From Nothopassalora personata (taxonomy: Eukaryota; Ascomycota; Dothideomycetes; Mycosphaerellales; Mycosphaerellaceae), in contig CM066287.1 in assembly GCA_033816765.1 (NCBI GenBank), positions 6,820,001 to 6,884,000 on the forward strand: 64,000 nt of DNA, given 5' to 3'. Shown here piece after piece: positions 20,828 to 33,726 of the stretch. The notes below the pieces were generated by a model. That model was not told the DNA's origin, ran no database searches, and saw only the letters and a program-made list of their open reading frames with translations. A program made the translations under genes and the position numbers. Each line of letters starts with the position of its first letter. Within the stretch, counting starts at the first letter, position 1.

Positions 20828-23800
20828 GTTTAAGCGCAATTGCGAAACTACTATCCGAAGCGTAGTTATAAGGCTGCCTAGGTAGCTTACTAATAAGGCA
20901 CGTTTTAGGAGGGCGTTCTTATTAGAGTTCTTAAGGTTTAACGCCTACTCGATGTTAGGAAGTCGGGAATATCTTAAGGAGATTATTAGGGCGTAGTAAG
21001 GCAAGAGGCCTAAAGAACAAGATGTGAAGGAATTCATCCGCCTATTTGTATCCTTAAGTGACCTAATTGAACCTAAGGATTTGGATAATAGCTCCCGGAG
21101 TCGCCTTCTCCTTTAGGGATTACTAGGGGCAGTCGCGAAAGCGGTCTATAAGGCTTACGGGCTTCACCCGAAGTAACCTAAGAAGTTTAGGGACTTTTAG
21201 AGGATTCTCGATGAAGCTACTAGCATCGTAGATAGTAAGGAGGGATAGAAAGCTGTATATACAGATTTCCCTCTTACTTTACCTTAGCTATACCGCTTAA
21301 TCGTAAAGTAAATGCCGCGCCTTAAGCCTAAGATTAATATGCTTGAGAAGGCTACCTCTAGGACTGTTATTAATAATAACCTAATCTAAAAGGTAGCTAA
21401 AATAAGCATACGTGTATACTAGCGCGGTCGCGTCGCGGACGCGGGTGCCTTCTACCCGAGCGAGAATTAACGCTCTATATAACCGGAGAGGCCTAACCTA
21501 GATACTAAACTATAGGTTTACGTAATGTAGCGTCCCCTATCGTAGAATCGCGAACAGTCTAAAGCGATAGATGGTTATTACTACAACTGTAGCAGCTCGA
21601 AGCATTAGGCTAGTAATTGTAGGGCGATAAGGTCCTTAATATCCCGAGGCTACGTATACCTCGCCTCAAACAACTAGTAGTATCTAGGGAAAGAAGGCGA
21701 TCCACGTCCTACTAAGTTTAACTTTCGGAGGGACTATAGTAAACCGAAACTGCTCTATATGCTCCCTCTACTCGAAGAACATTATAGGCCGATCGAGTTT
21801 AACAACTAGTATAAGGTTCCCGTACTACGTAAGTAATAGATAGGTAGGGACTACACTAGGGTAACAAAGGTTACGCCTCCTAATTATTCTAAGCCCCCTC
21901 CTAACTTTAGGCATTTAATAGAGTATAGCCCTTAGGACGCACGGTCTAGCTAAACGGAGAAGGCTACTAGGACATATTAGGTCTTATTCGGAGAAAGTGA
22001 AGCGGAGTAGGCGATCGACTTAGGCGAGCTTAACGAGGTATCTGCCTATCCTATGTAGTCTAACAAAGTGAAAGGGAAGGCACCCGTAGGCATTCTAAAG
22101 AATCCGCACCCGAGGACCCGGTCCTTAGCCTAGGATCTACGAGCCCGAGCTAAAGCTACTAAGAAAGTTCGCCTACAATTGGAATAGGAGATCCGGTAAG
22201 CTAAGATTAACTAGTAGGAGGTTAAAATGATTAACGAAGTTAGTGCTTAAATAAGCGAAACTCAATTATTAGCTAAATCCGGGGTAACCCTAGGAAGGGG
22301 AAATGATGCCTAAGTGAATAGATTAGGGAACGATACTAATAAAGGACTGCCTAAGGATATGTCTATTAGTCCCGTAAACGCCCCCTTCGTATAAAGGAAG
22401 CGTATATAGAATGCTAAGACTATAAGGATTAATAACTACGTCCGATAATATACTTTAGCTAGTAATGGCCTAGTTATAAAGGAAGAGGGTATCATCTACT
22501 AGATTAATTAGATCCTCTAGACAACGTTTCCTAATATGAACGCCTAAGATTAGTTTCGATATAGTCGCTAGTTCGAGGCTACCCTCTTCGGTCGCGTTAC
22601 TAACACCCCCGCTCTTTAGGAGAAGCTCGCTACAGTGCGACGTCTTATAGGAAAGGACCCTAAGGTTCGTACTAGATAAGTGGTTACCTATAAAGATAAA
22701 CCTAAGTATAATAAGGAGGTCTTCCGCGAAGATAGTTAGGCCTAGTATGTCGGAGTGTATTTAACTATGCTTTACTCTAAGGGTACGGTCCCTACTGCTA
22801 AGCTATATAAGGACGTTAAGAAAATTAGGCTCTCTAGTATCCTTAATAACTTTACTATAGTCCCTAGTCCTTAGGTAGTAGCGGAGTTTAGGATAAATAA
22901 GAACTAGATTAGGTGTCTAATTAATAAGGGTTCCGAGGTGAATATTATCGGCTAGAGGAACGCTTATAGGTTTAGGTTACTAGTAATGTCGAGTACTTAG
23001 CTTACCTTTCGAGGTGCTAGAGGGCGGGCCCAGTTTAAAGGTGTTGTAGGCAATTTAGATGTTTAGGTATTTAGGGTTCACTACTAAGTAGACATGTTTA
23101 TCTCCTCGGATCTAAACTTACTAATAATCCTAGGACGTCCGTAGGCCCGTAAGGTGCGACTTACTACCCGTAACTGCGATAATGGTTTATGGGAGGGGAC
23201 TATTACTAGCCGTAAAGATAAAAGTGTTATGTTTACTACCCTAGTTAGCTCGGACAGGTACAAGACCCTTTAAGAACTATTAAAAGCGTCGGGAAATGGA
23301 AGGGTAGGTTAAGTTACGGCGCTCAACCTACCGACTTGCTAAAGCCGGATTTAATAAAATCGGTGAGGTTCTCGTACTATCTCGGAGAAACCTCGGACTT
23401 TAATTTGCCGGTCCCGGGACTAGTAAATAGCTATAGTGAGGAAAACGGATACGACTACGACACGACGTATCTATAGGAACCCGGTAAGGCTCTAACGCCT
23501 AGCAACCATTTAGCTCACTTATTAGGATTGCTTAGGACTGCTAGAACAAAGGAACGAGTTACAGAAATTGGAATAGGCGCGTTTGAGGGAGATTCTATTA
23601 CTAACGTTTATTTAGTTTAAGGGGATTAGCCCTCCGAGATCCTAAGGCAGTCTACATTAAACGCTTAGGCACGAAAGCAATAAGTAGGCTAACATATAGC
23701 TAATATTAGGATGCCGCAGGTCTTCACGATATATAAGCGTAAGGCGGATAAGAAGAAGCTAGTAGACGCGAGCGTTCACGAACGCCTAGAATTACGAGTT

Positions 23801-26800
23801 AAGGGAGATATAGAATGGAAGCGTAGGGTACTATACCTAGAATCTAAGATGCCTAAAGGACAAGGTCCGTTCGATAGGAAGTACTTAACTAAGAAATTCT
23901 TAAGTATTAAGCGAGGTAGCCGGATTACTCTAGAACGACTTACCTTAATTAAGGTTAGTATTAAGCTATTACTAATAGAAAGGGCCTTATTCGATAAGAT
24001 GCTCTACAACCGGGAGGCAGTCCTCGCTTAGGATTTTAGTTACATAAGGCAAATTAGGCACGACGTTATGCTACCTTAGAAGATCAATACGGTCCCTTAT
24101 AGGCTATAGTAGGCACGCCCTATCCGGTTACACCTAAGTCTTAGGGCAATTGTTAAGCGCATAATTAGAGCCCGGATTAAGAACAACATCCTAGAATACT
24201 TATAAGGGGCATATTCTAATAGCTAGTTCCTAGTCGTAAAGAAGGTTAATGCCTCTAAAAGCGATGTGCCATATCGGTTAATTAACTTAGCTATGCTCCT
24301 AAATAAGGTTACTATACGCGATACTAACATTCCACCGGACACGGATAGCTTCTTAGAGGATTTTGCCGGGTACCGCGTTGCTTTACTTATAGACCTGTTT
24401 TCAGGTTATAATTAGATCACTTTAGATGAGTCCTACCGGGACTTAATAGCCTTTATGACCCCTCTTAGCCTAGTACGTAACACGACTCTACCTTAAGGAG
24501 CTACTAATTCAGTTACTTAGTTCGTACGTGCGGTAATAAAGATTCTGCTTAATTATATCTCGCATCGAGCGAAGCCGTTTCTCGATAACATCGGTATTAA
24601 GGGACTAACTAAGGAGTATAGGAATGTAGAAGTAGAGCCTAGGTTAAGGAAATAGGTCGTTAAGTATATTGTTTCCCTAGATCTAGTTCTTACTAACCTA
24701 GAAAGAGCTAGTACGGTAGTTGCTAGAGGCAAATCCTAATAGTTATACGAAAAGCTTAAGATTGTTAGGTACGTTACTAGGCCGGATAGTCGCTATCCTA
24801 ATCTAAAGGTTGTAGCTAAGATCCTAGATTAGCCTACGCCTACCTATATTAAGGAGGTCCGCACCTATGTAGGGCTGTGTGTGTACTTCCGGATATAGAT
24901 TCCCTAGTTTGTTATTATCGCTCGACTAATGTATAAGCTACTAAAGAAGGACGCCGAGTTCACCTAGATAGAAAATGAGCAGTTCTTAAAAGAGGAGGTT
25001 ACTAGATATCTTATGTAGGCTCTAGCCTTAGTTACCCTCTACTACTTACCTAGTACTAGGTCTATCTTTGTCTTAGTTAATGCTAGCGGCACTAGATGGG
25101 GATGTATCGTTTCTTAAGAATTAATAGACAGTACCCGACGGCGTCACCCGGTGCGGTATAAGAGCGGAATCTAGAACGCGTTAGAATCTAGATATGATGC
25201 TAGTAAGCGGGAATGCCTTAGGGTCCTTAAGGGGCTTAAGAAGATTTAGAGATATATCACTAGCGTTAATTTTGTCCTTAAGGTTAATACTAAGACACTT
25301 GTATAGTAGCTTAACCGGCCGGCTTCGGACCTGCCGAACTCGGCAATAGCCCGGTAGGTCGCATGGATTAGGTTGTTTACGTTCGAGGTAAAGTACGTTA
25401 CGGGGACTAGATACACTAGCCTAGATGCCCTGTCTCGTAGGCCCTCTACACCTTAGGAACCTAGGGAAGCTAACGAAGACGAAGACGAAGTCGACTAGAT
25501 AATTGATAATAAGCTGTTCGGGTACCCGGAGCCGGTCGACACCTATCTAGTTAAAATCTAGAAAACACGATATCTCGGGGACCGATACTCTAAGGACTCT
25601 TAGTAGCTTACTTAGGTTATAGAAACTAGGACCCGGCCCGATGGTGTTACCCGTACTAAGTACTGGCGGCTAGTAAAGAAAAGCGTTAATTTCTTTATCC
25701 GGGACTAATTGCTATTCTTCTAGAAGCGCCGAGGAGTACCGTTACAACTTGTAATTAACGATAATAAGGCTTAGAAGGAGATCGTTATAGAGTGCTATAA
25801 GAGACACGGTCACCGTAGCGCTAAGGTCGTGTATAACCTTATTTCCGATCGGTATTACTAGGACGGGTGCTTCGCCGATGTCTCTACGTAGGTTCGAAGT
25901 TATACTCCTTATAGGTTTCGCGAAGGCAACTAGCGCGCTAGTAAGCTTCACTTATCGAGCCCTTAGGTCATTAGTAAGAAGTAGTACTTGGACCCCGTCT
26001 AGGTGTATAAAAATAGATACCTCCTAGTCGCGCGCGAAGCACTTAGTAACTAGATCGAGGCTAGAGTAGTAAGGGCACCTCCTAGCTCTAAGACGGTTAC
26101 TAAGTTTCTATACGAAGATATCTTCTATAGGCACGGCTACTATGCTGAAATTGTACTTAATAACGCTACGGTTTATGCGGCTAAGGTTAAGCGGTTACTC
26201 GTAGGGCTTAGTGTTCGAAGGATCCGAATATTACCGTACTATCCGTAGTCTAATACTCCGGTCGAGGCTAGATACCGTCCGATTCTTATAGCATTAGTAA
26301 AGCTTATAAGGAACACATACCGCGGATAGGAACAATAGGTACCCGCCGTATTATAGGCTAATAGGACTACGACCTGTCGTACTACTGGAATAACACTAGC
26401 TTAGGTCCTATATAGCTATCGCACGATTCTACTAATTGAGGTTAAGCACCCGACGTAGGCGAATTACTAATAGGGATCGGTAAGAACGACTAAGGACCTA
26501 CTTGCTATACGTGCGCGTTAACTCTAGGCTCGAGACCTTAGTTTAGAAGAGCTACATACTCGAAGGAAGCGACTAAGAGAACTTAGTAAGGACTACTTTA
26601 ATTCTCACCGGAATGTTAACTCTATTAGTTTCTAGAAGGGCGACCTTATTATAAGATTCGATAAGCTATATAAGGATGACTTCTTACGTAAGATCGGTTA
26701 CCGATAGTAAGGTCTATATCGGGTATCTAGTGTCTCTAGGGAGTTTAGTACCTATATTCTTAAGGAACTTAATAGTACGCTAATAAAGGGTGTTTAGGCA

Positions 26801-26990
26801 CGAGAAAACCTTAAGCTAGTTCTAGAGCTTCGCCCGGATAACATAGGAGTACTAGGCCTAGATAATGGGATCGATCTCGTAATAGGGGAGGGAGAAGTCG
26901 CTAATAGCGAAGACAGTAGTAATTCGAACGAGATCGAGCCTATCGCCGACGAAGACGTGCTACCTATAGGAGTTGACGAAAGGGGATCGT
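20828..26990 (+). pseudogene. gag-pol of element D after the insertion of C, RIP-inactivated
   Basis: Continues gag (FKRNCETTIRS) and shows a zinc-knuckle remnant near 21580-21620 (CSSSKH then NC). Then come a protease-like region near 22910, an RT with PYRLINLA, LLIDLFSGY and PFLDNIGIKG (near 24240-24600), an RNase H/DALSRRP motif near 25430, and an integrase with histidine and DDE-like residues between about 25790 and 26450. TAG codons are dense at Trp/Gln sites. The FLDD-type RT motif with GIKG marks a fungal Gypsy lineage different from that of A/C/E. A small open piece at 23711-24031 is part of this gene. Confidence 0.75.
23410..23421. repeat. Palindrome copy 2 (GGTCCCGGGACC core, one end decayed) inside D
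   Basis: Reads GGTCCCGGGACT, flanked by TTTGCC on the left and AGTAAA on the right, so an older symmetric repeat has lost bases to C-to-T and G-to-A change. It lies near the protease/RT boundary of element D. Confidence 0.65.
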
Positions 26991-27226
26991 ATCCTAAACC
27001 GGAATCTAAGAAACTATAGGTTAGGCCTTATAACCTTTCTATAGCCGAAATTTTACAGTTTAGTAGGATCGAGGCTAAGAACTAATCAGTTAGTAATGGC
27101 GTACGGAGTTCACTTCCCCTAGGCATGTGTTATACATACCCTTTAGTTTATTAAGTCGATTCGGTTATCTAGACTTCACTTTATAGGGTGTTCTTACCTT
27201 AGTTAGACCTTAGTTAGTAGAGTTAC

Positions 27227-27252
27227 ATTTACCGGTCCCGGGACCGGTAAAT
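27227..27252. repeat. 26-bp perfect palindrome between pol and the extra ORF of D
   Basis: The centre is between 27239 and 27240. Thirteen bases on each side are exactly complementary (ATTTACCGGTCCC and its complement). It shares the GGTCCCGGGACC core with the two LTRs of D and with 23410. It has stayed symmetric in a region that RIP has rewritten. Confidence 0.85.
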
Positions 27253-27469
27253 CGGATCACATAATAGCGTAGCATGCCCCTACCGAAGGCTTACCTAGGT
27301 AGTTACTAGCACTGGTTTTCGGTTACATATAGGGTTATCGGACCTTTAGTGTAACCTTAATGGTACTGCTCTTACCACTTATAAGACCGGTCTCGGCGCT
27401 ACTGCCTTATAACGGTTATAGGGACATACGCTAAGAGGCATACTTAAGCGTAGCTCTCTACCTACTACT

Positions 27470-30400
27470 TCCTCTCCTTTTCTTTAAACACTAACACTAT
27501 TACTAGAGCTACTAACACATCTATCTACTACCACTACACACATTAGACGGTTCTTTAGCCTCTCTCTCTTTACGACCTTAACCTTCTTTAAAGCCCCTAC
27601 CCCGACACTAAGCTTTTAAAGCTTACTAACACTCTAGAGTAGTACTACGAGATAGCTAGCTCTTACGATCTCACTACTAGCGAATCCTAGTTATTATAGC
27701 TTTAGCTAGTCTATCGTTACGCCCGGCTAGCTCGAGTATAGCGCTTACTAGCACTATTACTAGGCTCACCCGCCTACCTTAGACCTTGTTCGAGTCCCTT
27801 CGCCTACCGGATAACGTTAAGCATATCCTTACTAACACGAACATACCGAAGTCCGCCGCTAATGTTATATTCCGAGAGCTTAATCCTTAGAAGCGGGTTA
27901 AGGTATTAAAGGACTTCTATAAGGGCTTCGAGAAGGTGTTCGAAGACTACTCCGTCTAGGTTAACCTATTTTTCGAGGAAGTTGAGAGCGGCATAGGTAA
28001 GAGCTACTAGGATGAATTCCTTAGTAATAAGAAGCTCGATGTCTTGTTTCCTATCGTTGGCAAGATTCGTAAGACCGGTTTAGAGATTCGTAACCGAGAG
28101 AAGACTCTTCGAGCTACGCTTACCCGCCACTAGCTACAGTAGATAGATAACAAGATTCTTAATCGACGCGTCATCTCCGAGCTTTATAGTACTAATAGCG
28201 GGCGCCGCCAGTTCACGGCCTTTATTAACAAGTACCTAGATTACAGTAGGGCTGTTAGTAGAATTTAGAGGGCACTAATCTAGCGTATAAGGATCGGCCG
28301 TAAGGGTATAGATCGTAAGCGAATTCTAGAGCCTAGTAATCTTACCCGGTACGATAGGGAGGCTAAAGTACGTAGCATTAATCCGCAGTCGGCTAAGAGT
28401 AGGGAGATCATTAGAAGACACCGCCTAGCCGTCTATAAGGATAGCCTTCTATACTTTATAGAGGGTACTATTACTAAGAAGTCCGCGTCCCTAGAGGATA
28501 GTATAGATTAACCTAGACCATCTAGCTAGTAATAGCTTTAGCTACGTTAGCCACTACCGGGTAGTAAAGGTAAAGGACGTGTAAAGAGTACTACGCTAAC
28601 TCCACTAGCCTCTACCTAGCCTACAGTCCTATCGAGAGGAGGTCGTAAGTCGAGTCGACTTAAGTAGCTCCGTATAGGCGAGAGTATAGGTAAGGGCATA
28701 ACTGCGCCTACTTAATCCTCGCCTAACCGAACGCTAGACGGCGCTCCTATACGCGAAGGCAGTCCGCTAGGTATACCGGTTAGTACCCTACGATCCACTC
28801 CGGCCCTAACTAAGAATAGCAATCCGATACTTACTATATTACCTTCGGCTATAATTAGGGATGTATTAGTCTTTAAGGATTAGATCCTATAAGAAGACGA
28901 GGCCCTCCGGATTAAGCGCGCTAACTACACCTATAATAAGCGGTACTATAGCATTAAGTTTAGAAACTCGATTAATGTAGATAGTATTAACTAGCTACCT
29001 AAGCACCGGGTAGCGGGCCTTGAGATGCTCGAATATACTGTCTCGGACGTTCTTAAAAGGGATGGCAAGGTTAGCGCTATAATGTGCAATTAGCATGTTC
29101 GAGATTTCTACTATAAGGCCCTCTACTTCGTTACGAATCCCGGTATTACCGCTAATACCCTATGTAAGCGCGCGCTTAAGGTCTAAGACTAGCTCTTTAA
29201 AGGTAAGAGTTTTTTAGCTATTAAGGTGAAGAATAGGTCGTAGTTTCGCCCTAATAAGCGTAGTTAGAAGACTATTAACCCGCTTAGCTGCCTCCGTGTT
29301 CGAGGTAAGGTCGGTACTACGAGTAGCATCGTCACACATGCTAACTATAACTAGATCCTCGACAAATTCGGCATTAATAAAGCTAACTAAGCCGATCTTA
29401 ATAGTACCGGTACCTATATTAATAGTAACATACTATACTAGTATAATAACGCTAAACTAGTACCGCGGGTTAAAACAATTAGAGAAATAATGAGTCGAGA
29501 ATTCGACGTGTACCGATAGTACCTACGAGAATTAAATAAGGTTAGTAACGGCGGCGTCTACTAGAATATGTAGTATTCTCTAAGCTAATAGATTATGCGA
29601 TAAGACCCCGGGCTATAGCTCTTACAAGTGGCGCTACACCCTTAGCACTACACTCGGTTCATCTCCTTCCCTAGGCCTACGATTTTTAGCTTTAATAGGG
29701 CTCATTAGGGGGGTAACGCGAACACTATAGTACAGCATACTAGGGTCGACTTAAACCTTAAAATTGAAAACTACTAGACTAGTAACCGGCTTAACATGCT
29801 GTACTCTCTTAACTTAGAAGGCACTAGTGGGCCGGAGTTTTTACACGGTTTTTATAAGTAAGGGAATGCTAGAGAATCTATCTAGTAGTGCTAGGTTAAC
29901 GACTGTATAGAAGACGGCCGATTTAAGCGTTTCTTCTCGGTTAGGGTCTAGAATTACCTAAGTAAGAACAGTATTAGCTAGTTTAGAGAGGACCTAAGCG
30001 CTAGGTAAATGCGGGTAACTACTATAGGCGTTCTAATAAGGCAGGCCGTACATAAGAGGACACTACGTTAGATTAACCCTTACTTTGTCGAGATCCGCGA
30101 CGATAAGTATCTTAAACTCTAGAGAAGCTAGAGTATGTACTAGGTAATAGACCTCTATCGTAACTTTAAGACGCTAAGTAAGAGCGCTGTAGGGTTTAAG
30201 TATCGACGCCTAGTACCCGGCTATCCTTTTCCTACGGCCGTACACCTTAGTAGCATTAGTCCTCTATCCGATGCCCTAGCGGGTTTAAAGTCTTAGAATG
30301 ACAACGAAGTTATCCTTAATGCTAGAAGGTAGCTTAATGCTACGGTCCGCCTAGACTCGGAGCTCTTCTATAAGAAGATATATAATTAGCGCGTCCGAGC

Positions 30401-30850
30401 TGTAAAATTGATGGACAAGTAGCTTAGCTTAGTTACTACTCTCGAGTAGATGTGCTTTATAAGCGAAGGGCGTGATAAGAGCTTCTTCCGTAACTACTAT
30501 AGGAACTTTACTAGCTAGCTACTTAGGGACGCGTCTAGTGAGACTAGTGTTAGCTACGACAACGAGTGGGTCTAGACAAAGGAGTTGTGTAAGAATAAGT
30601 AGAACTAAGTAGTTAGTACGGGTTTATGAGCTCCTAGTTTCTAGTTGATTTCCGGCTATAGCTATAGCCTATAGGATTCTAGTTCTAATTCTAGTTCTAA
30701 TGCTAGTTCTAATTCTAGTTCTAATGCTAGTTCTAATGCTTCGGGTACAGGTGCTTCTAGTCCTTAGATCTTACTTGTTTCTTATAGTTACTTATCTTCC
30801 CTTAACTCACTTTCTAGTTACGCGGTAGACTCGTCTTTGGATTTATTAGG
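27470..30850 (+). pseudogene. Long unidentified accessory ORF of element D, RIP-damaged
   Basis: A plus-strand frame of about 1,100 codons is readable from near 27780 (LFESLRLPDNVKHIL) to about 30840, interrupted almost only by TAG codons where Trp or Gln fits. That is how a real coding region looks after RIP. I recognise no domain; there is no RT, integrase or protease signature. Near its end is a Ser/Asn-rich tandem repeat (30670-30745). It sits between the integrase and the 3' LTR, where envelope-like or other accessory ORFs occur in some Gypsy elements. An unrelated insertion inside D is also possible, but no terminal repeats were seen. Confidence 0.5.
30670..30745 (+). repeat. Short tandem repeat coding Ser/Asn/Ala (unit CTAGTTCTAATG-like)
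   Basis: Six to seven imperfect copies of a 12-bp unit, reading SSNSSSNASSN in the frame of the accessory ORF of element D. Confidence 0.75.
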
Positions 30851-31226
30851 TTACTAGTACTAACGCTTACTTGTCTTATGAATGGCGTTCACGTTATTCG
30901 ACTATCTAGCCCGCTCGATTAATGCTAACATAGTTGTCTATTCCCTCGCTAGTTTTGTAGCATACGATAACGTAGTACGACGGGCGCGAGTCGCGGATTA
31001 TCGACGTTACTATTACGGTCTCTATTAAAGAAATCCTTTCGACCTTTATAAACTGTCGCTAGTAGGCCCTAGGATTGCCTAACATCTTATATGTTAAGCT
31101 AAATGGTAGGGTGAGCTACTATGCTACTATAAGACTACCTTAGCTTATAGCGACTAGCTGCGCTACCTATGTTACCCGGGCTCACTGCTTTAGAACCTAA
31201 GGATAGGTTCGTAATAGGGGAGGATA

Positions 31227-31599
31227 TATTAACGACTAATAGGTTGTGTTAACCTTAGGTTTAGAGGGGGCGTCCCTTAGGTCCAACTTGCCCTAATTTC
31301 ATTTAGGTTTAATTGGACATTTAGGTAAGCTAGTAGGACCTAGTATAGCTATTAAGATATATAATGCGTAGCTAAGCATTGTAAGCGTAGCATTAAGGCA
31401 TTAATTCAATTTATACCTCTCGAGTAGAGGGTATAGGGGTTTAGGTCCGCCAATCCTCTTGTTTTATCTAGCTACTGCGCTACTCGTCACGTGACCTGAT
31501 TTCACGGTCCCGGGACCGGCAAATACCTCTACTTACATAAGCGCCGCTCCACACCACCACGACTCGGACAGGCCTACATAGGGTGGTTAGTAGACATTA
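31227..31599 (+). repeat. 3' LTR of element D (373 bp)
   Basis: Direct repeat of 10390-10762. Preceded by a purine-rich tract (GGGGAGGATA). It contains palindrome copy 4 (31506-31517). Confidence 0.85.
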
Positions 31600-33230
31600 C
31601 TATCTTAGGTAGGAATTCCTCGTGCCTTCTTTATAGGTGTACAATTATATTATATAATTTCTTAGGTGCATTAATCGTAAAGGTTAGTTGTTTATTGTTG
31701 TCGTTAGTGTCGCTCTCTTCTCCTTCGGAGGAATCTTCTTCGCTTAATTCTTCCGGATCCTAGTCTTCCTCGATAGTATCTAGCCCGGTAGTTTCTTAAC
31801 TTTCTTCCTATGGTTCCGGTAACTACGATCCGTTCTATCCTAGGTCCTAGTTTTCTTTGTCGCTTTTATCGTTATTAAAGTAGGATTCGTCGATGTCTAC
31901 TTCTCGGAGCGTAGCGTTTTACCTATACGTCGCTCCTAGGGTTCCTCTCGGTTACTAAGGCTAATACCCTACGCCTAACTTCGCGGCGTAGTGAACTTAA
32001 CACGAGTCTTAGTAATAGAATCGCTAATGAAGGCTTCTATAACCATTTCGAGATTCGGATTCGATCTCGTAGTCGACTCTTCGTGTTATTATATTGAACT
32101 GTCGTAGTTGGTTCTTCGCATTAAATGGAATGACTACTATTTACTGCCTATAGTATCCTCCTCGTCCTTCTAAGGGGTCTAGGAGAGGCGTCGTGCTTCT
32201 ATTACTAGCTCTCTCCCCTACTCTCCGAGTATAGTCGGTATCTCCTTAAGATCTAACGCTACTCTTAGATTTACTAGTTCGGGGTTGTATTATATTAAAC
32301 TGTTCGCAGCGCACTATATTCTTTCCGCGGCAGTCCCTTACTAGGTAGCTAGGTTTACTACATCCGTAGTAAGTTCGTATTTCTTTCGAACTCCGGGATA
32401 CTCTATTCCCGTTGCTGTTCCTAATCTTACGACCTTTCTCGGTAACGTCGAGTTCCATTAGCTATAGTCCGTAGTACGGTTTGTCCCTAGGCTTATTATT
32501 ATAGTTATCGTAGAAGCCTCTATTACGGTTGTCGTAGCCTAGTATATATCTAGCCTTTCCGGATACTTTAGAGTCGTATCGTCGTTCTATAGCTCTCTCG
32601 TAGAGCTTATCGTTAAGATCAATCGTAACTCTAACGAGGTCGCCTAAGCTATTAATCTTCCGACCGTCCCTTATTAACTCGTCCTTAACTTTCTCCTTTA
32701 GTCCTCTTCGGTACATAACTTAAAGTGCTTCGTCGTCCTAATCGGTAAGTTACGCGTATTCCTAGAATTTAGTAGTATATTCGGTAGTAGATGTCTTCTA
32801 GGTTAAATGCTAAATAACACGAACGGTAGTAGCAATCTTATTAGAGACACTAAAGACGCTCTTTATAGCATGCTTAAGATAGTTATATAATCTAAAGATT
32901 CCGTCGGTATTGTCTTCTCCGTTACTGTCTAGATATTTCCTAAGGAATAGTTTAACCTAATGCTATACTCGTCCTCTTAAAAAGGTAGTAGTAAAGATAG
33001 GCTTAAGGTTCTTAGGCATAGAGTTAAACAAGAAGTACATGTCTATCTAAGAGACCTAAGTGTCGAACTTGTCTCGGTCGCTATAGTAGTATTCTAGCTT
33101 ACTAACCTTAAGGGTATCGTTGCCTATATAAGTAGCTAAGGTATTAATAGCATCGTTCGCGGTCTAAGGTCGTCGGGCTCTACTTACTTTACTAGGGGCG
33201 GGTGTTCCCCGTTTACTCTATCGGTCTCCT
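31600..33230 (-). pseudogene. gag (main part) of element E, RIP-inactivated
   Basis: Continues E's gag where the left part stopped; the junction restores the sequence seen in A's gag at about 4520. Open fragments at 32246-32458 (PMELDV-like and a decayed knuckle) and 32462-32716 (RRGLKEKVKDELI) match A's gag. Similarity falls toward the N-terminal half, so E is a more distant family member than C. The start codon is mutated near 33228. Confidence 0.82.
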
Positions 33231-33251
33231 ATCGTAGAGGGCGTTTAAAGC

Positions 33252-33726
33252 TATTAGGTTTAGTATAACCTAATAATATTACAAGGTAAGAAGACAAGCT
33301 TAATCGGTTTTGTTCTCGGGCCGATAGGAAGTCGAGGGAGAGTAATAAAGCAGTAGCTGTCTTGTCTTATAAAGGCTAAGCAGTAGTAAGGTAGAGGTTA
33401 GGTTATAGTGTATTCTAAACAGTAATATTAAACAGTAAGTTAAACGCCTCGAAGCTATAAGGGATTCTTAGCGTTCCTAAATACAAAGGAGACTCGTATA
33501 CTATCCGGTGTTAGGCGTCCGTCTGTCTACTCGACCGGTCGCCTAGTCGTATAGTCGTGTACGTCTATACGCTACTTCTACGGTCGTGTTTGACTATGCA
33601 CTAAGCGCGCGGTCGTGCACGTAACCCGAACGTAGGGTCCCTTCCTCTTCCTAGCGATTAGTTCTTATCTTCTAATTCTTCCTCCCTATACTACGTCCTA
33701 CACCGTTCTTTATCCGAACCGTAATA
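33252..33726 (-). repeat. 5' LTR of element E (about 475 bp), RIP-altered
   Basis: Ends at GTAATA (from GTAACA) at 33726 and begins around TATTAG at 33252. Its U3-side half (about 33480-33726) is clearly the same as that of element A, including the GGTCGT-type repeats. The U5-side half is diverged. Confidence 0.7.

Larger units (their letters stand above)
10390..31599 (+). mobile_element. Element D: large RIP-degraded Gypsy-type retrotransposon, host of nested elements C and B
   Basis: Bounded by 373-bp direct LTRs (10390-10762 and 31227-31599) whose ends read TA...TA, as expected after RIP of TG...CA. CTAT is duplicated at 10386-10389 and 31600-31603. Removing nested C (9366 bp) and its 5-bp target duplication leaves about 11.8 kb, large for a Gypsy element. 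Internal order: leader with TTAAGG-like repeats, gag (from 11029, interrupted by C), pol to about 26990, then a second long degraded ORF (about 27470-30850) before a purine-rich tract and the 3' LTR. Its RT motif (PFLDN, from FLDD) differs from the YMDD of elements A, C and E, so it is a different lineage. Confidence 0.85.

Noticed and set aside
23711..24031. Open frame of 106 codons as a gene
   Set aside because: It lies within the degraded pol of element D in the same frame direction; no independent start or family.
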